From the NCBI GenBank assembly GCA_963924555.1, contig OZ004593.1:5514480-5578479 (forward strand): 64,000 nucleotides of DNA, read 5' to 3'. This document shows positions 36,501 to 47,500 of the stretch, in pieces (position 1 is the stretch's first letter; each line of letters starts with the position of its first letter). Under the pieces are notes generated by a model. That model searched no databases and was not told the DNA's origin. It saw nothing but the letters and a program-made list of their open reading frames with translations. The stretch is from Crambe crambe (taxonomy: Eukaryota; Porifera; Demospongiae; Poecilosclerida; Crambeidae). The translations under genes and the position numbers were made by a program.

Positions 36501-39500
36501 AATGGTTGTTCCTAGTGAGAGATCCTCCCCAATTATATGTAGCTCAGTATAGAAATAGCTAAAGGGTTATGCACACTATAAAAACAAACGTGTAAAAACA
36601 ACTCATTTTTAGGTTATCTGAGTTGCAAATTACAACTAAAATGGGTTGTTTTTAAAGCTGTATATGAATCATTAAAAATATACACAAAGTTTATATGAAA
36701 GATTTAGGGGGAGGGGGCCATGCCCAGGCTTCACGGAGAAGAGCCTGGTCATGAGGCTGAGCATTTTAAGGCAGCAATCAATCTAAAAATCTCATTGAGA
36801 TGCCAGCTACTCCAACTACAGCTACTGTATTTACATAGGAGGCGGAAGGTGGGGGCTGGAGGGGCTAGAGCCCCCCCCCCAATATCCAGAAGGTGGGGGC
36901 TGAACCCCCTCAAAAACAATGGATTATGACATCATGTTCTTAACAAGTGTAACTGAAATAGTTTGCTTATTTTGTTGTTTTTTTGTTTGTATTTTAGGCA
37001 GCTTAAAGGTAGTTAGCTAGCTAACAAGCTATAATATTCAGTGGGAATTGAGACCTCACCCTAGAACCTCAGAGAACACACCAGATCCAATCTAATGAGG
37101 CTTAAAATCCAAAAATTTTCCTGGGAGAGCATGCCCCCAGACCCCCCTAGATGGCACGCTTTGCGTGCTAGTGTAGTCACACTTTTATTACACTCAGCCC
37201 CCCCAAAATAGATGACCTTCCTCCCCCTATGATTTAGCTAACTGCATGTTCCTAACACATTAAGCATGAGTGGGCTCGCTTTAAGTGACATGATTATAAT
37301 GCTCACAATTATGCACCATGGCAATGCTAGTGTGGTGGACACACTTTACCAGACATCATTATTATTGTTTTGTGTAACTGTTATCCCTTACCAGTTGTAT
37401 CACCATGTGACATGTTAGTAGTTCAAGTTGTGCAACTAGCTAGCTCTCTATTTACTATTAACATTGGTTCCTGTCTATCTACTACCCGACATTGGTGACC
37501 CCCGACGTTAGCGAACTATGTCAGACACAGAGCACGACGCTACCCCCCCTCCTCGAGCCACAGCCGTCGCAGCAGTCAATGTAAAACTACCGCCATTTTG
37601 GCCAGCTGACCCGGAGGTGTGGTTTGCCCAAGTTGAGGCACAGTTTACCACTCGTGGCATCACAGTTCAACGAACAAAATTCGACTACATTGTTGCCTCC
37701 CTTGCACCAGAGTTTGCTACTGAGGTTCGTGATCTGATCCTTCGGCCACCTGCTGACAGACCTTATGACTCCCTGCGGGAGCAGCTCATCAAAAGAACCA
37801 CCGCCTCTGAACAGCGGAAGCTCCAGCAGCTGTTCAATACAGAAGAGTTGGGTGACCGAAAGCCCACCCAGCTCCTACGTAGGATGCAACAACTCTTAGG
37901 GGAACGAGCAGAGACAACTGATAGTGCATTTTTGCGTGAGCTCTTCCTCCAACGTTTACCAGGCAATGTTCGCATGGTTCTAGCCTCCACTTCTGACACT
38001 ACCAGCTTAGAGAATCTCGCTCAACTGGCTGACAAGGTTGTGGAAGTAGCTGCACCATCAGTCTCAGCTGTCAAGAACTCTTCACCACAACTCAGTTCAG
38101 AGGTAGACCAGCTGCGTGCTGAGGTCACTCGTCTCCAGGAAGTGGTAAAATCCTTGTCTCTTAAAAAAAGACCCCGCACTCCCATTCAACATTCTCCTAC
38201 ACCTCGCTCCTCTCCCTCTCCCACCGCCAGGACACTCTGCTGGTACCACTCAAAGTATGGTGACGCGGCCCGGAAGTGCAAACCTCCCTGTGACATGGGA
38301 TCTGCTCACACAATAGCAGCAACGAATACTGTTGGCTCAACACCCAGCCGGCTTTTCTATGTCACTGACCGCATATCTGGCCTACGTTTTCTCGTTGACA
38401 CAGGTGCTGATGTTAGTGTTGTCCCTCCCTCACGCACTGATCGTAAACACCAGCACAGTCTTCGTCTTGAAGCTGTCAACAACACATCCATTCCTACATT
38501 CGGCACACGGTCTCTCACTCTCAATCTCGGCCTCCGCCGTACTTTCTGTTGGGCTTTCATCATAGCTGATGTTCGGAGACCCATCCTCGGTGCTGACTTC
38601 CTGCACCACTTCAGTCTACTGGTAGACGTCAAGAACCACCAGCTCCTGGATAGTGTCACCCACCTCCGCATTCAGGGCATTATTACACTTGACCCTCCTC
38701 TCAGACCTACCCTATGTCCCCGAGACACAAATGACAAGTTTGCCGCCATACTCCGTGATTTTCCTTCAGTCACACAAGTACACATCACAGACCACCCTGT
38801 GCAGCACAATGTCACCCACCACATCAGGACCACCGGACCACCTGTGTCTGCCCGTGCTCGTCGCCTTGCACCAGAACGTCTCAAGATAGCTCAGCATGAG
38901 TTTGAGCACATGCTCCAACTGGGTATAGTCCGTCCATCCTCAAGCTGCTGGGCATCTCTGCTGCACATGGTTCCAAAGAAAACACCAGGAGACTGGCGTC
39001 CCTGTGGCGACTATCGTGCTCTCAACAACTGCACCATCCCTGACCGTTATCCTATCCCTCACATACAGGACTTCACCGCCTCTCTTCATGGTGCCACAAT
39101 CTTCAGCAAGATCGACCTTGTGCGTGCATATCACCAGATCCCTGTGGAGCCTGACGACATTCCAAAAACTGCTGTCATCACTCCCTTTGGGTTATTTGAA
39201 TTCCTACGGATGCCATTTGGCCTCAGGAATGCAGGTCAGTCATTTCAACGTTTCATGGATCAGGTTCTGCGTGGCCTTGATTTCTGTTTTGGATATATAG
39301 ATGACCTCCTGGTTGCCAGCACCAGTCCAGAGGAGCATGTCCAGCACTTACGTCTTGTCCTGGAACGTTTGGCCACCCATGGTCTCTCCATCAACCCAAC
39401 CAAGTGCATCTTTGGTGTTCCCTCACTTGATTTTCTTGGCCATCATGTCAGCAGCGATGGTATCCAGCCCCTGGAGGACAATGTCCAGGCCATCCGCACC

Positions 39501-40441
39501 TTTCCCCAGCCAACCTCCCTGAAAACTTACACCAACTCCCAGCAGTGGACAATTTCACTTCCCATGGTGTTACTTGGCATACGCACTGCCTTGAAAGAAG
39601 ACCTCCACTGCACAGCTGCTGAGCTTGTGTATGGCACCAGTCTGCGTCTCCCTGGCGAGTTCTTCACTCCGTCAAAAGACCCAGAAGACCCCTCCAGCTT
39701 CATCACACAGCTGAAGTCGGCAATGCAGCAGTTGCAAGCCATACCTTCTCGCACTTCACAGCACCCAGCATATGTCAGCCCAGCCCTGTCTACATGTACT
39801 CATGTGTTTATTCGACACGACGCCACTCGCAAACCACTGCAGCAGCCTTACAACGGGCCATACAAGGTGCTCCAACGAACAAACAAGTACTATGTCGTGG
39901 ACATTAATGGTCGACATGATACCGTTTCTCTCGACCGGCTCAAGCCAGCCCACACCGAGCAATCCACTCCTCCCCCCAGTGAACAACAGTCCTCTGTTTC
40001 CCCTCAACAGCCAGTCAATCTCTCCCCACCATCTGCTGGACCCACCAGCCCGTCGTTCCACTCGTTCAGGACGTCGTGTCCGCTGGCCCCAGCATCTTAA
40101 AAATTTCGTTCCCTAATGGGTCACTGGGAGGGGAGTGATGTGGTGGACACACTTTACCAGACATCATTATTATTGTTTTGTGTAACTGTTATCCCTTACC
40201 AGTTGTATCACCATGTGACATGTTAGTAGTTCGAGTTGTGCAACTAGCTAGCTCTCTATTTACTATTAACATTGGTTCCTGTCTATCTACTACCCGACAC
40301 TAGTATACATTGAAGGCATTTAATTTAATTCACCCACCCCCAATGCAGTGCTTTTCTAGCTAGCTAGAGAGTGTCAGCCCATCCTAAAAGCTGGAGTATA
40401 ACTTAGCTAGCTATATTTAATACCTCATGATCTGTTGGCAT
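31166..40441 (-). CDS. Receptor paralogue d, single-pass membrane protein
   Basis: Exons: 40424-40441 (MPTDHE), 33203-33257 (signal peptide, [15 protein letters not shown]), 31772-32416 (ectodomain), 31166-31518 (stalk, helix, tail); 356 aa, all GT..AG and in frame. Intron 0 is ~7.2 kb because a gypsy copy, a G-rich element and small MITEs have inserted; a closer, undetected exon 0 is possible. Ectodomain [55 protein letters not shown]; long Thr/Pro stalk ([17 protein letters not shown]). Helix and tail as in the sisters ([24 protein letters not shown]). The open TM2 exon behind it offers a second tail. Confidence 0.75.
33410..33590. repeat. Insertion with long G and C runs upstream of exon 1 of gene d
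   Basis: A 19-G run (33418-33436) and a 24-C run (33514-33537) flank GGGGGGCTCTAGCCCCCCCA and an AT-rich core, then a (CA)n run. The flanks GGCAGAGATACTG and TTTCTGCCCC are loosely inverted. The near-identical unit a has only a 9-G run at this place (16852-16860). Confidence 0.7.
34663..34753. mobile_element. 91-bp foldback MITE, copy 1
   Basis: CACTGTAAAAATAGATGTGT at the left pairs with ACACATTTCTTTTTATAGTG at the right; the arms carry AAAACAACCCATTT. Copy 2 is at 36573-36655 with a diverged right end. Confidence 0.7.
36573..36655. mobile_element. Foldback MITE, copy 2
   Basis: CACTATAAAAACAAACGTGT, AAAACAACTCATTT, GAGTTGCAAATTA and AAATGGGTTGTTTTTA match copy 1 in the same order, with a decayed right terminus. 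Confidence 0.6.
36834..37231. mobile_element. G-rich TIR element, copy 2
   Basis: Bounded by CATAGGAGGCGGAAGGTGGG and the complement of GACCTTCCTCCCCCTATG. It shares AGCATGCCCCCAGACCCCCC TAGATGGCAC with copy 1. Non-coding. Confidence 0.65.
37331..37491 (+). repeat. 5' LTR
   Basis: 161 bp, TGTGGTGGACACACTTTACC to TACTACCCGACA. Very short for an LTR. Confidence 0.95.
37518..40100 (+). CDS. Gypsy Gag-Pol fusion lacking RNase H and integrase core
   Basis: One open frame of 860 aa from ATG. Order: Gag (1-~235, [17 protein letters not shown]); a zinc-knuckle variant [18 protein letters not shown] (C241, H244, C254, C258); aspartic protease [12 protein letters not shown] (D294); reverse transcriptase (about 440-660) with [25 protein letters not shown] and YIDDLL (D595, D596). 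Near residue 665 the frame jumps without a break from the RT thumb to the distal end of integrase ([12 protein letters not shown]), then a GPY module (YNGPYKVLQ). RNase H and the catalytic core of integrase are missing, so the copy cannot integrate by itself. The in-frame deletion with near-identical LTRs suggests either a recent deletion or a deleted form mobilised in trans. Confidence 0.92.
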   Translation: MSDTEHDATPPPRATAVAAVNVKLPPFWPADPEVWFAQVEAQFTTRGITVQRTKFDYIVASLAPEFATEVRDLILRPPADRPYDSLREQLIKRTTASEQRKLQQLFNTEELGDRKPTQLLRRMQQLLGERAETTDSAFLRELFLQRLPGNVRMVLASTSDTTSLENLAQLADKVVEVAAPSVSAVKNSSPQLSSEVDQLRAEVTRLQEVVKSLSLKKRPRTPIQHSPTPRSSPSPTARTLCWYHSKYGDAARKCKPPCDMGSAHTIAATNTVGSTPSRLFYVTDRISGLRFLVDTGADVSVVPPSRTDRKHQHSLRLEAVNNTSIPTFGTRSLTLNLGLRRTFCWAFIIADVRRPILGADFLHHFSLLVDVKNHQLLDSVTHLRIQGIITLDPPLRPTLCPRDTNDKFAAILRDFPSVTQVHITDHPVQHNVTHHIRTTGPPVSARARRLAPERLKIAQHEFEHMLQLGIVRPSSSCWASLLHMVPKKTPGDWRPCGDYRALNNCTIPDRYPIPHIQDFTASLHGATIFSKIDLVRAYHQIPVEPDDIPKTAVITPFGLFEFLRMPFGLRNAGQSFQRFMDQVLRGLDFCFGYIDDLLVASTSPEEHVQHLRLVLERLATHGLSINPTKCIFGVPSLDFLGHHVSSDGIQPLEDNVQAIRTFPQPTSLKTYTNSQQWTISLPMVLLGIRTALKEDLHCTAAELVYGTSLRLPGEFFTPSKDPEDPSSFITQLKSAMQQLQAIPSRTSQHPAYVSPALSTCTHVFIRHDATRKPLQQPYNGPYKVLQRTNKYYVVDINGRHDTVSLDRLKPAHTEQSTPPPSEQQSSVSPQQPVNLSPPSAGPTSPSFHSFRTSCPLAPAS
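40139..40299 (+). repeat. 3' LTR
   Basis: 161 bp, identical to the 5' LTR except A to G in AGTTC(A/G)AGTTG. Confidence 0.95.
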
Positions 40442-40606
40442 CTTGAAGAAGCTAGCAGTGCGCGTCACGGTGGGCTTACAAAAAGATACTGTTGTGCAAT
40501 AAACCATAAGCCACACCCCAAAATAATGTTTCCGTGTTTTATAATAATTAGATATTAGCTCTTGGAATATTACCTAGCTAGCTATTGAAACTGAATGGTA
40601 GCTAGC

Positions 40607-40991
40607 CTACAAAATTGATATCAAAAAAAAAGAAGTCCAAAACATTATTTTATCATATGCCTTATTCTCCCTTAGTTTAATAGTATCTCCTCGATCTCCA
40701 ATTTCCATATACGTGGGATCATTTGCTTTATTACTACCAATAATCACAGCCACACCTCCCTCATCCCCACCCATCTCTTCATGTACACCTCCTCCTCCTT
40801 CTCCCCCCTCCCCCTCCTCCTCCCCCTCCCCTCCCCTCCCCTCCTCTTTTCCCAGTTCCTCCAGGACTGGACTTTTAGCACTTGCAGATATAGCAATCTG
40901 AGGCCAGCAGGGCTGTGGTGATGACAGTGATGACAACCAATCATAGGATGATATTGGAACAGGAAAAAGATAGCACATCTATGAATAGTGC
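40607..40991 (-). pseudogene. TM2 terminal exon of unit e, helix lost
   Basis: Begins after CTGCAG (40992-40997). Small deletions compared with unit d destroy the hydrophobic helix and shift the frame. The tail frame is intact and longer than in b and d: GVHEEMGGDEGG, NDPTYMEIGDRGDTI, NKAYDK, because CGA is kept where b and d have TGA. Not usable as a membrane anchor. Confidence 0.6.
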
Positions 40992-41508
40992 CTGCAGGAA
41001 TGAAAATACCAACAAAACCAAAAAATATTGGCACAGCCAGCTATAATAATTATTATAGTTAGCTCGCTAGCAGCAGTGAATTTTATGTCTTCATCTGTTT
41101 GAGCATAACACAAAATTCGACACTGACATGACTGATCTTGTTAGCTAGTTACATATCATATACTGTAAAGCATTATATATATATATATATATAAATAAAT
41201 AGAATAAGTATTGTGTAGCTATGTGAGTGTGCATAGCTGCTAATAGTAATTTATCTAGTTAGATTAAAATGGCAATGGTTAGTTACAATAGCTATTAATA
41301 TTGAAACATAATATTATGGCAATGGACTGCATTGTAAATGGGGCCCCTTAAATAATGATTGATTGGTTGTTTGTTGTTTTGTTTTTGTTGTTGTTGTTTT
41401 TTATTATAATCTTTATTATACATAACCATAGTCTTGTTAGCTACAGATCTAGCTAGCTATCAATATCCAACTTGTAAAAATTGACACACAAGATAAGCTA
41501 TTAATTAG

Positions 41509-44500
41509 CTAAGTGTAAGTGCTGTATGCTTCATTCTCCTTGAGTTCAATGGTGTTACCTCCTTGCTCTCCAACCTCCATGTACGTAGCATCATTGCCAC
41601 CCCTCACAGCTACACCTTCCACATCAACCTGCTCATACTCCTGCCCCTCCCCTCCTGCTGAGGCTCTCATCTCAGTCCCTCCAGGTCTGAACTTTGGATG
41701 GCACTTACAGATGACAACCTGCACCACCACAAAGATGACTGTAGCCAGTAGAGCTGTGACAATGACTGCAATGACAGCTGACAAGATGGCTGGAGTGCTG
41801 GAACAGGAAGGAGTCGAGGGACAGACATCAGATAGGGAGGAACTTGTAGTAGGGACAGAGTCTACAGTATAATTATAATGATTAGGAGCTAGTGACAGTC
41901 TTCATAAATTCACATTGAAGATAGGAAATGCCATAATTGGCAGCTGTAGCAACAGCTATAATATAACACATGCCCATGTGCCTGGGTGAGATCAAAGGGC
42001 CACAGTGTGGTTTATAAGCCATAATGCTCATCGTCATGAATGATGGGCAATATGAGTCATATAGTCCATGGAAATGTATAATCTCTGCTAAAGTGTCAAG
42101 GTAAAGTTACTTTAGCCTAGTCTATACTCACCTTAGCTAAGTTAGACATGGGAGCCATGGGTATTATGATTATAAACGACCCTCACCCTTGGGACTCGGT
42201 AAATCCTGGCTCATGTTCTAATGATTACATGAAGTCAAGCAAGGCAGCTAGCAACGTATGCATAAATGCATGCATGCATGCACATGGTGTGAGTCAGCAC
42301 AATTTATCATCCCTCAAATTTTGTACTAGTACACATAACTAGATATGGGCTAGTTGAATTATGGTCACAGTGAGGTTAGCCTCACCCTAATGATTCAGAA
42401 GGTGAAGGTTCCACAACTACCATCATACACTAACACACATGCACTTACTATTCGAGGTGATGGCAGTTGTAGTTGGTGACATTGTGGTTGTAGGTGACAT
42501 TGTGGTTGTAGGTGGTGGTGTTAGGATGACATTTGGTGGACAGGTGGAACCTCTGGCATAGAAGGTCACCTCAGCAAGGTGCACCCAGTCAGAGTCCTGG
42601 TCAAGGGTGAATTGTAGACCAATTAGTGGTCGAGAAACGAAGGTTGACAAACACACTCTCACAAGAGACTCACAGGAGGTGAGGGAAATAACAGAGATTG
42701 AATCAAAAGTATTGAAGGGCTGACCTCTAGCAGTGGCCCCTGTGAGGGAGATAGTAGTAGATGCTATCCCCCACTGTGGACAGTTGAACATCACCACCTC
42801 AACTCTCTGTACTCTGTCAGAGCCTGGTGTATCAGTGAAGTCAAAGATGACACTAGTCAAGGATTCCATTGTGTTTACAGTGAGTAGTTGACTTGCCCAC
42901 ATGTGACCATCTAGTCCAGCGAGTGTGGGGACACGCCCATCAAACAGAACACTGGAGGTTGGTTGCAGACAGGTTGTCATTGTGTCATCCATGCTAACAT
43001 TAGAACAGTTTCCAGTAGGAGATGATCCATTCACTGATGTACCAGTGGGAAATGTGTAGCGTTCAGGATAGACTAAACAGAATGTGGGGAGAAAATGTTT
43101 TAAAAGAATGCAAGCCAACAGATGATCACCACAAAACTTGGATACAAAAACAAGGGAAATTATATGGTTCACACTTAGCCTTGCCTTGGCACAATAATAA
43201 CATCATAATCATCACATTTCATATATTAATTTTGAATGGCTATTATACTCTAGCATGACACTCAATTCCACATAGTCTTGCAGTGAGCTAGCTTGTTTAT
43301 CTCTTTTTAGCATTGAAAAAAAAAACTCTTTCAGTCAGCTGATTCACAAACCATAAACACAATTACCACAAATCCAGGGTCAGATTTACTGATCAGTGCA
43401 TAACATGAGCATAATGACATTGCACATGAGCATAAGAACTGTACACATGAGCATAATTTTTTGAGCATAGAGGAACTAATTTTTTGAGCATGATGTGCCA
43501 AGGCCTCTCCATACTTCGAAACCACAAAAAATTTATTCCAAATTTCACAGTATGCATACAATGTTAGGGTTAATTCTTCAGCCAACTCCCATGTGGGGAC
43601 CTGGTAACACTACTTACCACACAATCATCATGATAATCACATGACTGCACACACCAGTCATCCACTTCCACTAAAATTTCAGTTTAATATCTAACTTTAC
43701 AGTGAAGCCTGACTAGTAAAAGCCAAGGCCGGACTCAAGTTAGACTAGTGAGCAAGTCCAGGTAAAGGACTCAAGGACTTAGCCTGGGGAAATAAGTACA
43801 TACTCACACAGTGACATTCCTTGAGATGAGATGAGAGGAAGAAGAAAGATACTTGAAAAGAGTACACTCTTGAACATGTATCCCTATAATATAATCAACA
43901 ACATAATAATCCAATTATAATGTCAGCGTGAACGAAGTCCTTTTTTGATTTTAGATGGAAACACCAATGTATGTATATGTAGTATGTATGTATGTATGTA
44001 TGTATGTATGTATGTATGTATGTATGAATGTATGTATGTATGTATGTATGTACGTAAACAATCAATCCAGTAGTTAACTAAAGCTATCGTATAATGACTG
44101 TTATTATAGTCTTCTTTTTATAGCTTGTCCAAAGAATTCTCAGAATAGCAGCAGCTTGACAATTTCCAGCCAGTCCCCCCCATTTTATGAGGTTATTTGC
44201 TTTGTCTGATCAAAGATAGAAGAACTATCAAGTCCAGTGCTATGTCCAGACAATCATAGCTAGTACAGGGTTTTGCAACAGAGAAGACCCAAGACCGTTC
44301 CTTATTTGGAAGTATAGTAACAGAGTAGTGGTAGCTAGAACAATAGGCCTGGACCACATTAACTTCCTGTGTATGAAGGGAAAATCCTGGGAAAGTCTAG
44401 TCTAGGTAACTATATCTACTGTGCATGCAGTATGTTTGTCCATGTATTAAAGAAAACAACTTCCTCCTCCTTGGCCTCCTTAAACCATTGGCTCATGATT

Positions 44501-47500
44501 TTTTTTCATGTGTTACCCTAATAAAGCAAGTGAATCAACTGCCCATCCTAACCACATTAGTAGAGGAACCCTAATAGTTTGTGTTAGCTAGTTGGCAACC
44601 ACCTGTTAATGAAGAGGTTAAGAGATTAGCTAGTCTACAGGGTTTTGCACAACAAGAATATGCTCAAGTTGTTGTGATAGAGGGGAGTTCCAACAAAAAA
44701 TTTGATCAAGATCTTTTAGTGCACAGTCATCAAGTATAATTGTTTCTAGTGAGAGATCCTCCTCAGTAGAAATAAACAAACCAGGTTATGCATAGCTACA
44801 ATATTTGTACATGTATAATTGAACCATTAAAATATACACAATCAACGCACACGTGTCAAAAGTTCTGTCATGAAAAATTTGGACAAGGGAAAAAAATGGA
44901 CCGGGGGTCCAATTTTTTCCATGAAAAAAGTGGACCCCCTTTACGAAAAGTTATCCGGGCATAGTTTGAAGCATCCATGATCAAAATGGACCAGCTTTCT
45001 TGTCTTGTACATAACTGAGCAGCACTACCTAGTCAAGACAAAAAGAGAGCTATTCGAAAGAAAGCAGCTATGTAAGGGAGTTCTTTTCATCGAGAAGAAA
45101 AAGAAGACCTGGGTAAGACCTGATTTTTCATAGGTGCTTATTATGCGTAGATAGCTAGCTTAGCTAGCTATGCATGAAACTGAGTCTAGATGCAATCATG
45201 GTGATTCTACTTAATTATGGCTTACTACCAGCATAGATACTATAGCTATACTGCACAGTATAATTATAGTTATCTATACCAGATTTTTGGCCTCTGTAAA
45301 AGAAACTCATGAAATTTGCCTGTAGCTAGCTATGTACCAAGTTACCCAGCTATTCTCTTCAAATAAATAATCAAATTTATTGGGGGAAAAGATTGATGAC
45401 CATGGGTTTTCCCTATCCCTGACCAAAAGGCTATACAGTTAGTGGACATACTGGTACGTGAGATCATACTTGTGTGTGGTGTTCTACTATCAGACTCTGC
45501 TATCCTACCTGATGACCGATGTATGCAGTCTTCTTGGAATTACGAAATTGACTACAGCATACCATCCTCAGTGTGATGGCCTTACCAAGAAGTTTAATCG
45601 TACTCTAAAGATGATGATATGCAAGCATGTCGATGTCTATGGGAAGCAGTGGGACAAGTATTTACATGGGATGCTGTTTGCCTATCGAAACACCCCACAT
45701 GAGGCAACAGATGAGAAGCCACCTTACCTTCTTTATGGTAGAGATTATCGCTATCCTATTGAAGCTGCATTTCTTCGTGCTAATGAGGTAGAAGGGGCTG
45801 GCCCGACAGGAACTCACTGAGATACTGATGCAAGCAAGAGATCATGCTACTCAGTCAATCCAGAAAGCCCAGAAGCATTACAAAAAGCACTATGATAAGG
45901 TGAACAAATATTCTCCTATGCAGTTCAAGATTGGAGATCTAGTGCTAATTCGATTCCCTCAGGAAGAGTCCGGAAAGTTTTGGAAGTTATCTCATGCATG
46001 GACCCTATCGAGTTGTTGAGGTGACTCCAACGGTAGCCAGCATTGCAGGAAAACGTGTCTACACTTCAAAAGATGATATTATTCGTGTACAGTTACCAGA
46101 TGTCCTCTCAATTTTCCTTCTGGCTATTTTTGGTATGGAGATCGCCGGGAATGGACTTAGATGACCTCCCAAGGTTGTTGATCAAGAAATTGGAGAGCAA
46201 TTGCCAGAAGATAGAAAAGATGACTCTGGAGATGTCGATGACACTGATTCAGATTCAGATGGATAGGAACAGGAAGATGACGAGCCAAACCATCTCAAAC
46301 CCGTACCCGAGTAATCTGACCCCTCTACTATGGCAGAAAGTAAGCTCGGGGCGAGCTCTAACTGGAGGAGGGTGTGTGTGACAATAACTTTTATCATTAC
46401 TAACTGTTATGTAATCATTATTGTGATATCACTTTTGACGTAATCTTGTATCACGTGTTCACTCCTTGATTTGTGACCCTTGAGTAAAGTCTGATATCAC
46501 TTGAAATATCATTATAATATTATGACGTTACACGAATAACATATCTGGTCTTATCCTACATGTGAATAATAACCAGGTAATCAACAAGTGAATTTTATAT
46601 AGCATGCAGTTATACCCTTTCAAGGAAAAAGCAGCGAAACTGGACCGGGTCCACTTTTTTCCCTTGAAATTGGACCTGCCTGGATTTCGGCAGTGAAACT
46701 GGACCGGGTCCACTTTTTTCCCTTGCCAAAATGGATTTCAGCAGCGAAATTGGACCGGGTCCACTTTTTTCCCTTGCGGGACCTGCCTGGATTTTGGCAG
46801 TGAAACTGGACCGGGTCCACTTTTTCCCCTTGCCAAAATTGGACCTGCCTGGATTTCGGCAGTGAAACTGGACCGGGTCCACTTTTTCCCCTTGCCAAAA
46901 TTGGACCTGCCTGGATGTCGGCAGTGAAACGGGACCGGGTCCACTTTTTTCCCTTGCCAAAAATGGACCTGCTTAGATTTTGGCAGTGAAACTGGACTGA
47001 GTCCACTTTTTTCCCTTGCCAAAAATGGACCTGTCGAGCTCATGGCAGTGAAACTGCACTTTTTTCTTGACAAAATTGGACCAGCTTTTGGCAAGGAAGG
47101 TCCACTTTTGGCAGAAAAAAGTGGACCCCTGGTCCATTTTTTTCTGCCAAAATTGGACCAGGGGTCCACTTTTTTCCCGGTGTCACGTAAATTTAGGGAC
47201 CCCATAAATTTGGGGACCCCCATTATCATAAAATCAGGGTCCCCCCTGTAAAATTAGGGACCCCATGCTCACCGTGCGCTCATTCATTGAGTAGGTAAGG
47301 CAAATTCTCGAGCTAAATCCAAGCTTGAAGATGCTGAAAAGCGAGGATGAATTAGCTATTGCAACTATTCATGATGACAGCCACACCGAACCAATGATCT
47401 AGTCTGTAAAAAATATTATTGGCCTGGTTATATAAGGATATTTCAACCTATGTAGCTATAATAGCTATCGTAGCTACGTAAGCAATTAAAATTTTTCCTC

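Larger units (their letters stand above)
37331..40299 (+). mobile_element. Ty3/gypsy LTR retrotransposon, internally deleted
   Basis: 2,969 bp with two 161-bp LTRs (TG...CA) that differ at one position, and CTAG duplicated on both sides (37327-37330, 40300-40303). A primer-binding site TTGGTGACCCCCGAC follows the left LTR, and a purine tract CTGGGAGGGGAGTGA precedes the right one. A paralogous spacer at ~30050-30085 shows the region without the insertion. It lies in intron 0 of gene d, on the opposite strand. Confidence 0.95.

Noticed and set aside
16637-43883. Signal-peptide exons of genes b, c and d lack ATG, which looked like loss of start codons.
   Set aside because: Each has a splice acceptor just upstream and joins in frame to the upstream MPTDHE-like exon, which supplies the start; the missing ATG is therefore not a defect.
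45458-46019. A second gypsy retrotransposon.
   Set aside because: No LTR, gag, protease or RT is found around it, and the enclosing TGTCATG ends with GTTC duplication fit a DNA transposon better; left open at moderate confidence.
46640-47060. Regular ~62-bp repeats resembling a CRISPR array, and long overlapping minus-strand frames there.
   Set aside because: Repeats are contiguous, with no unique spacers, in a eukaryotic transposon; the frames are a by-product of the repeat period.
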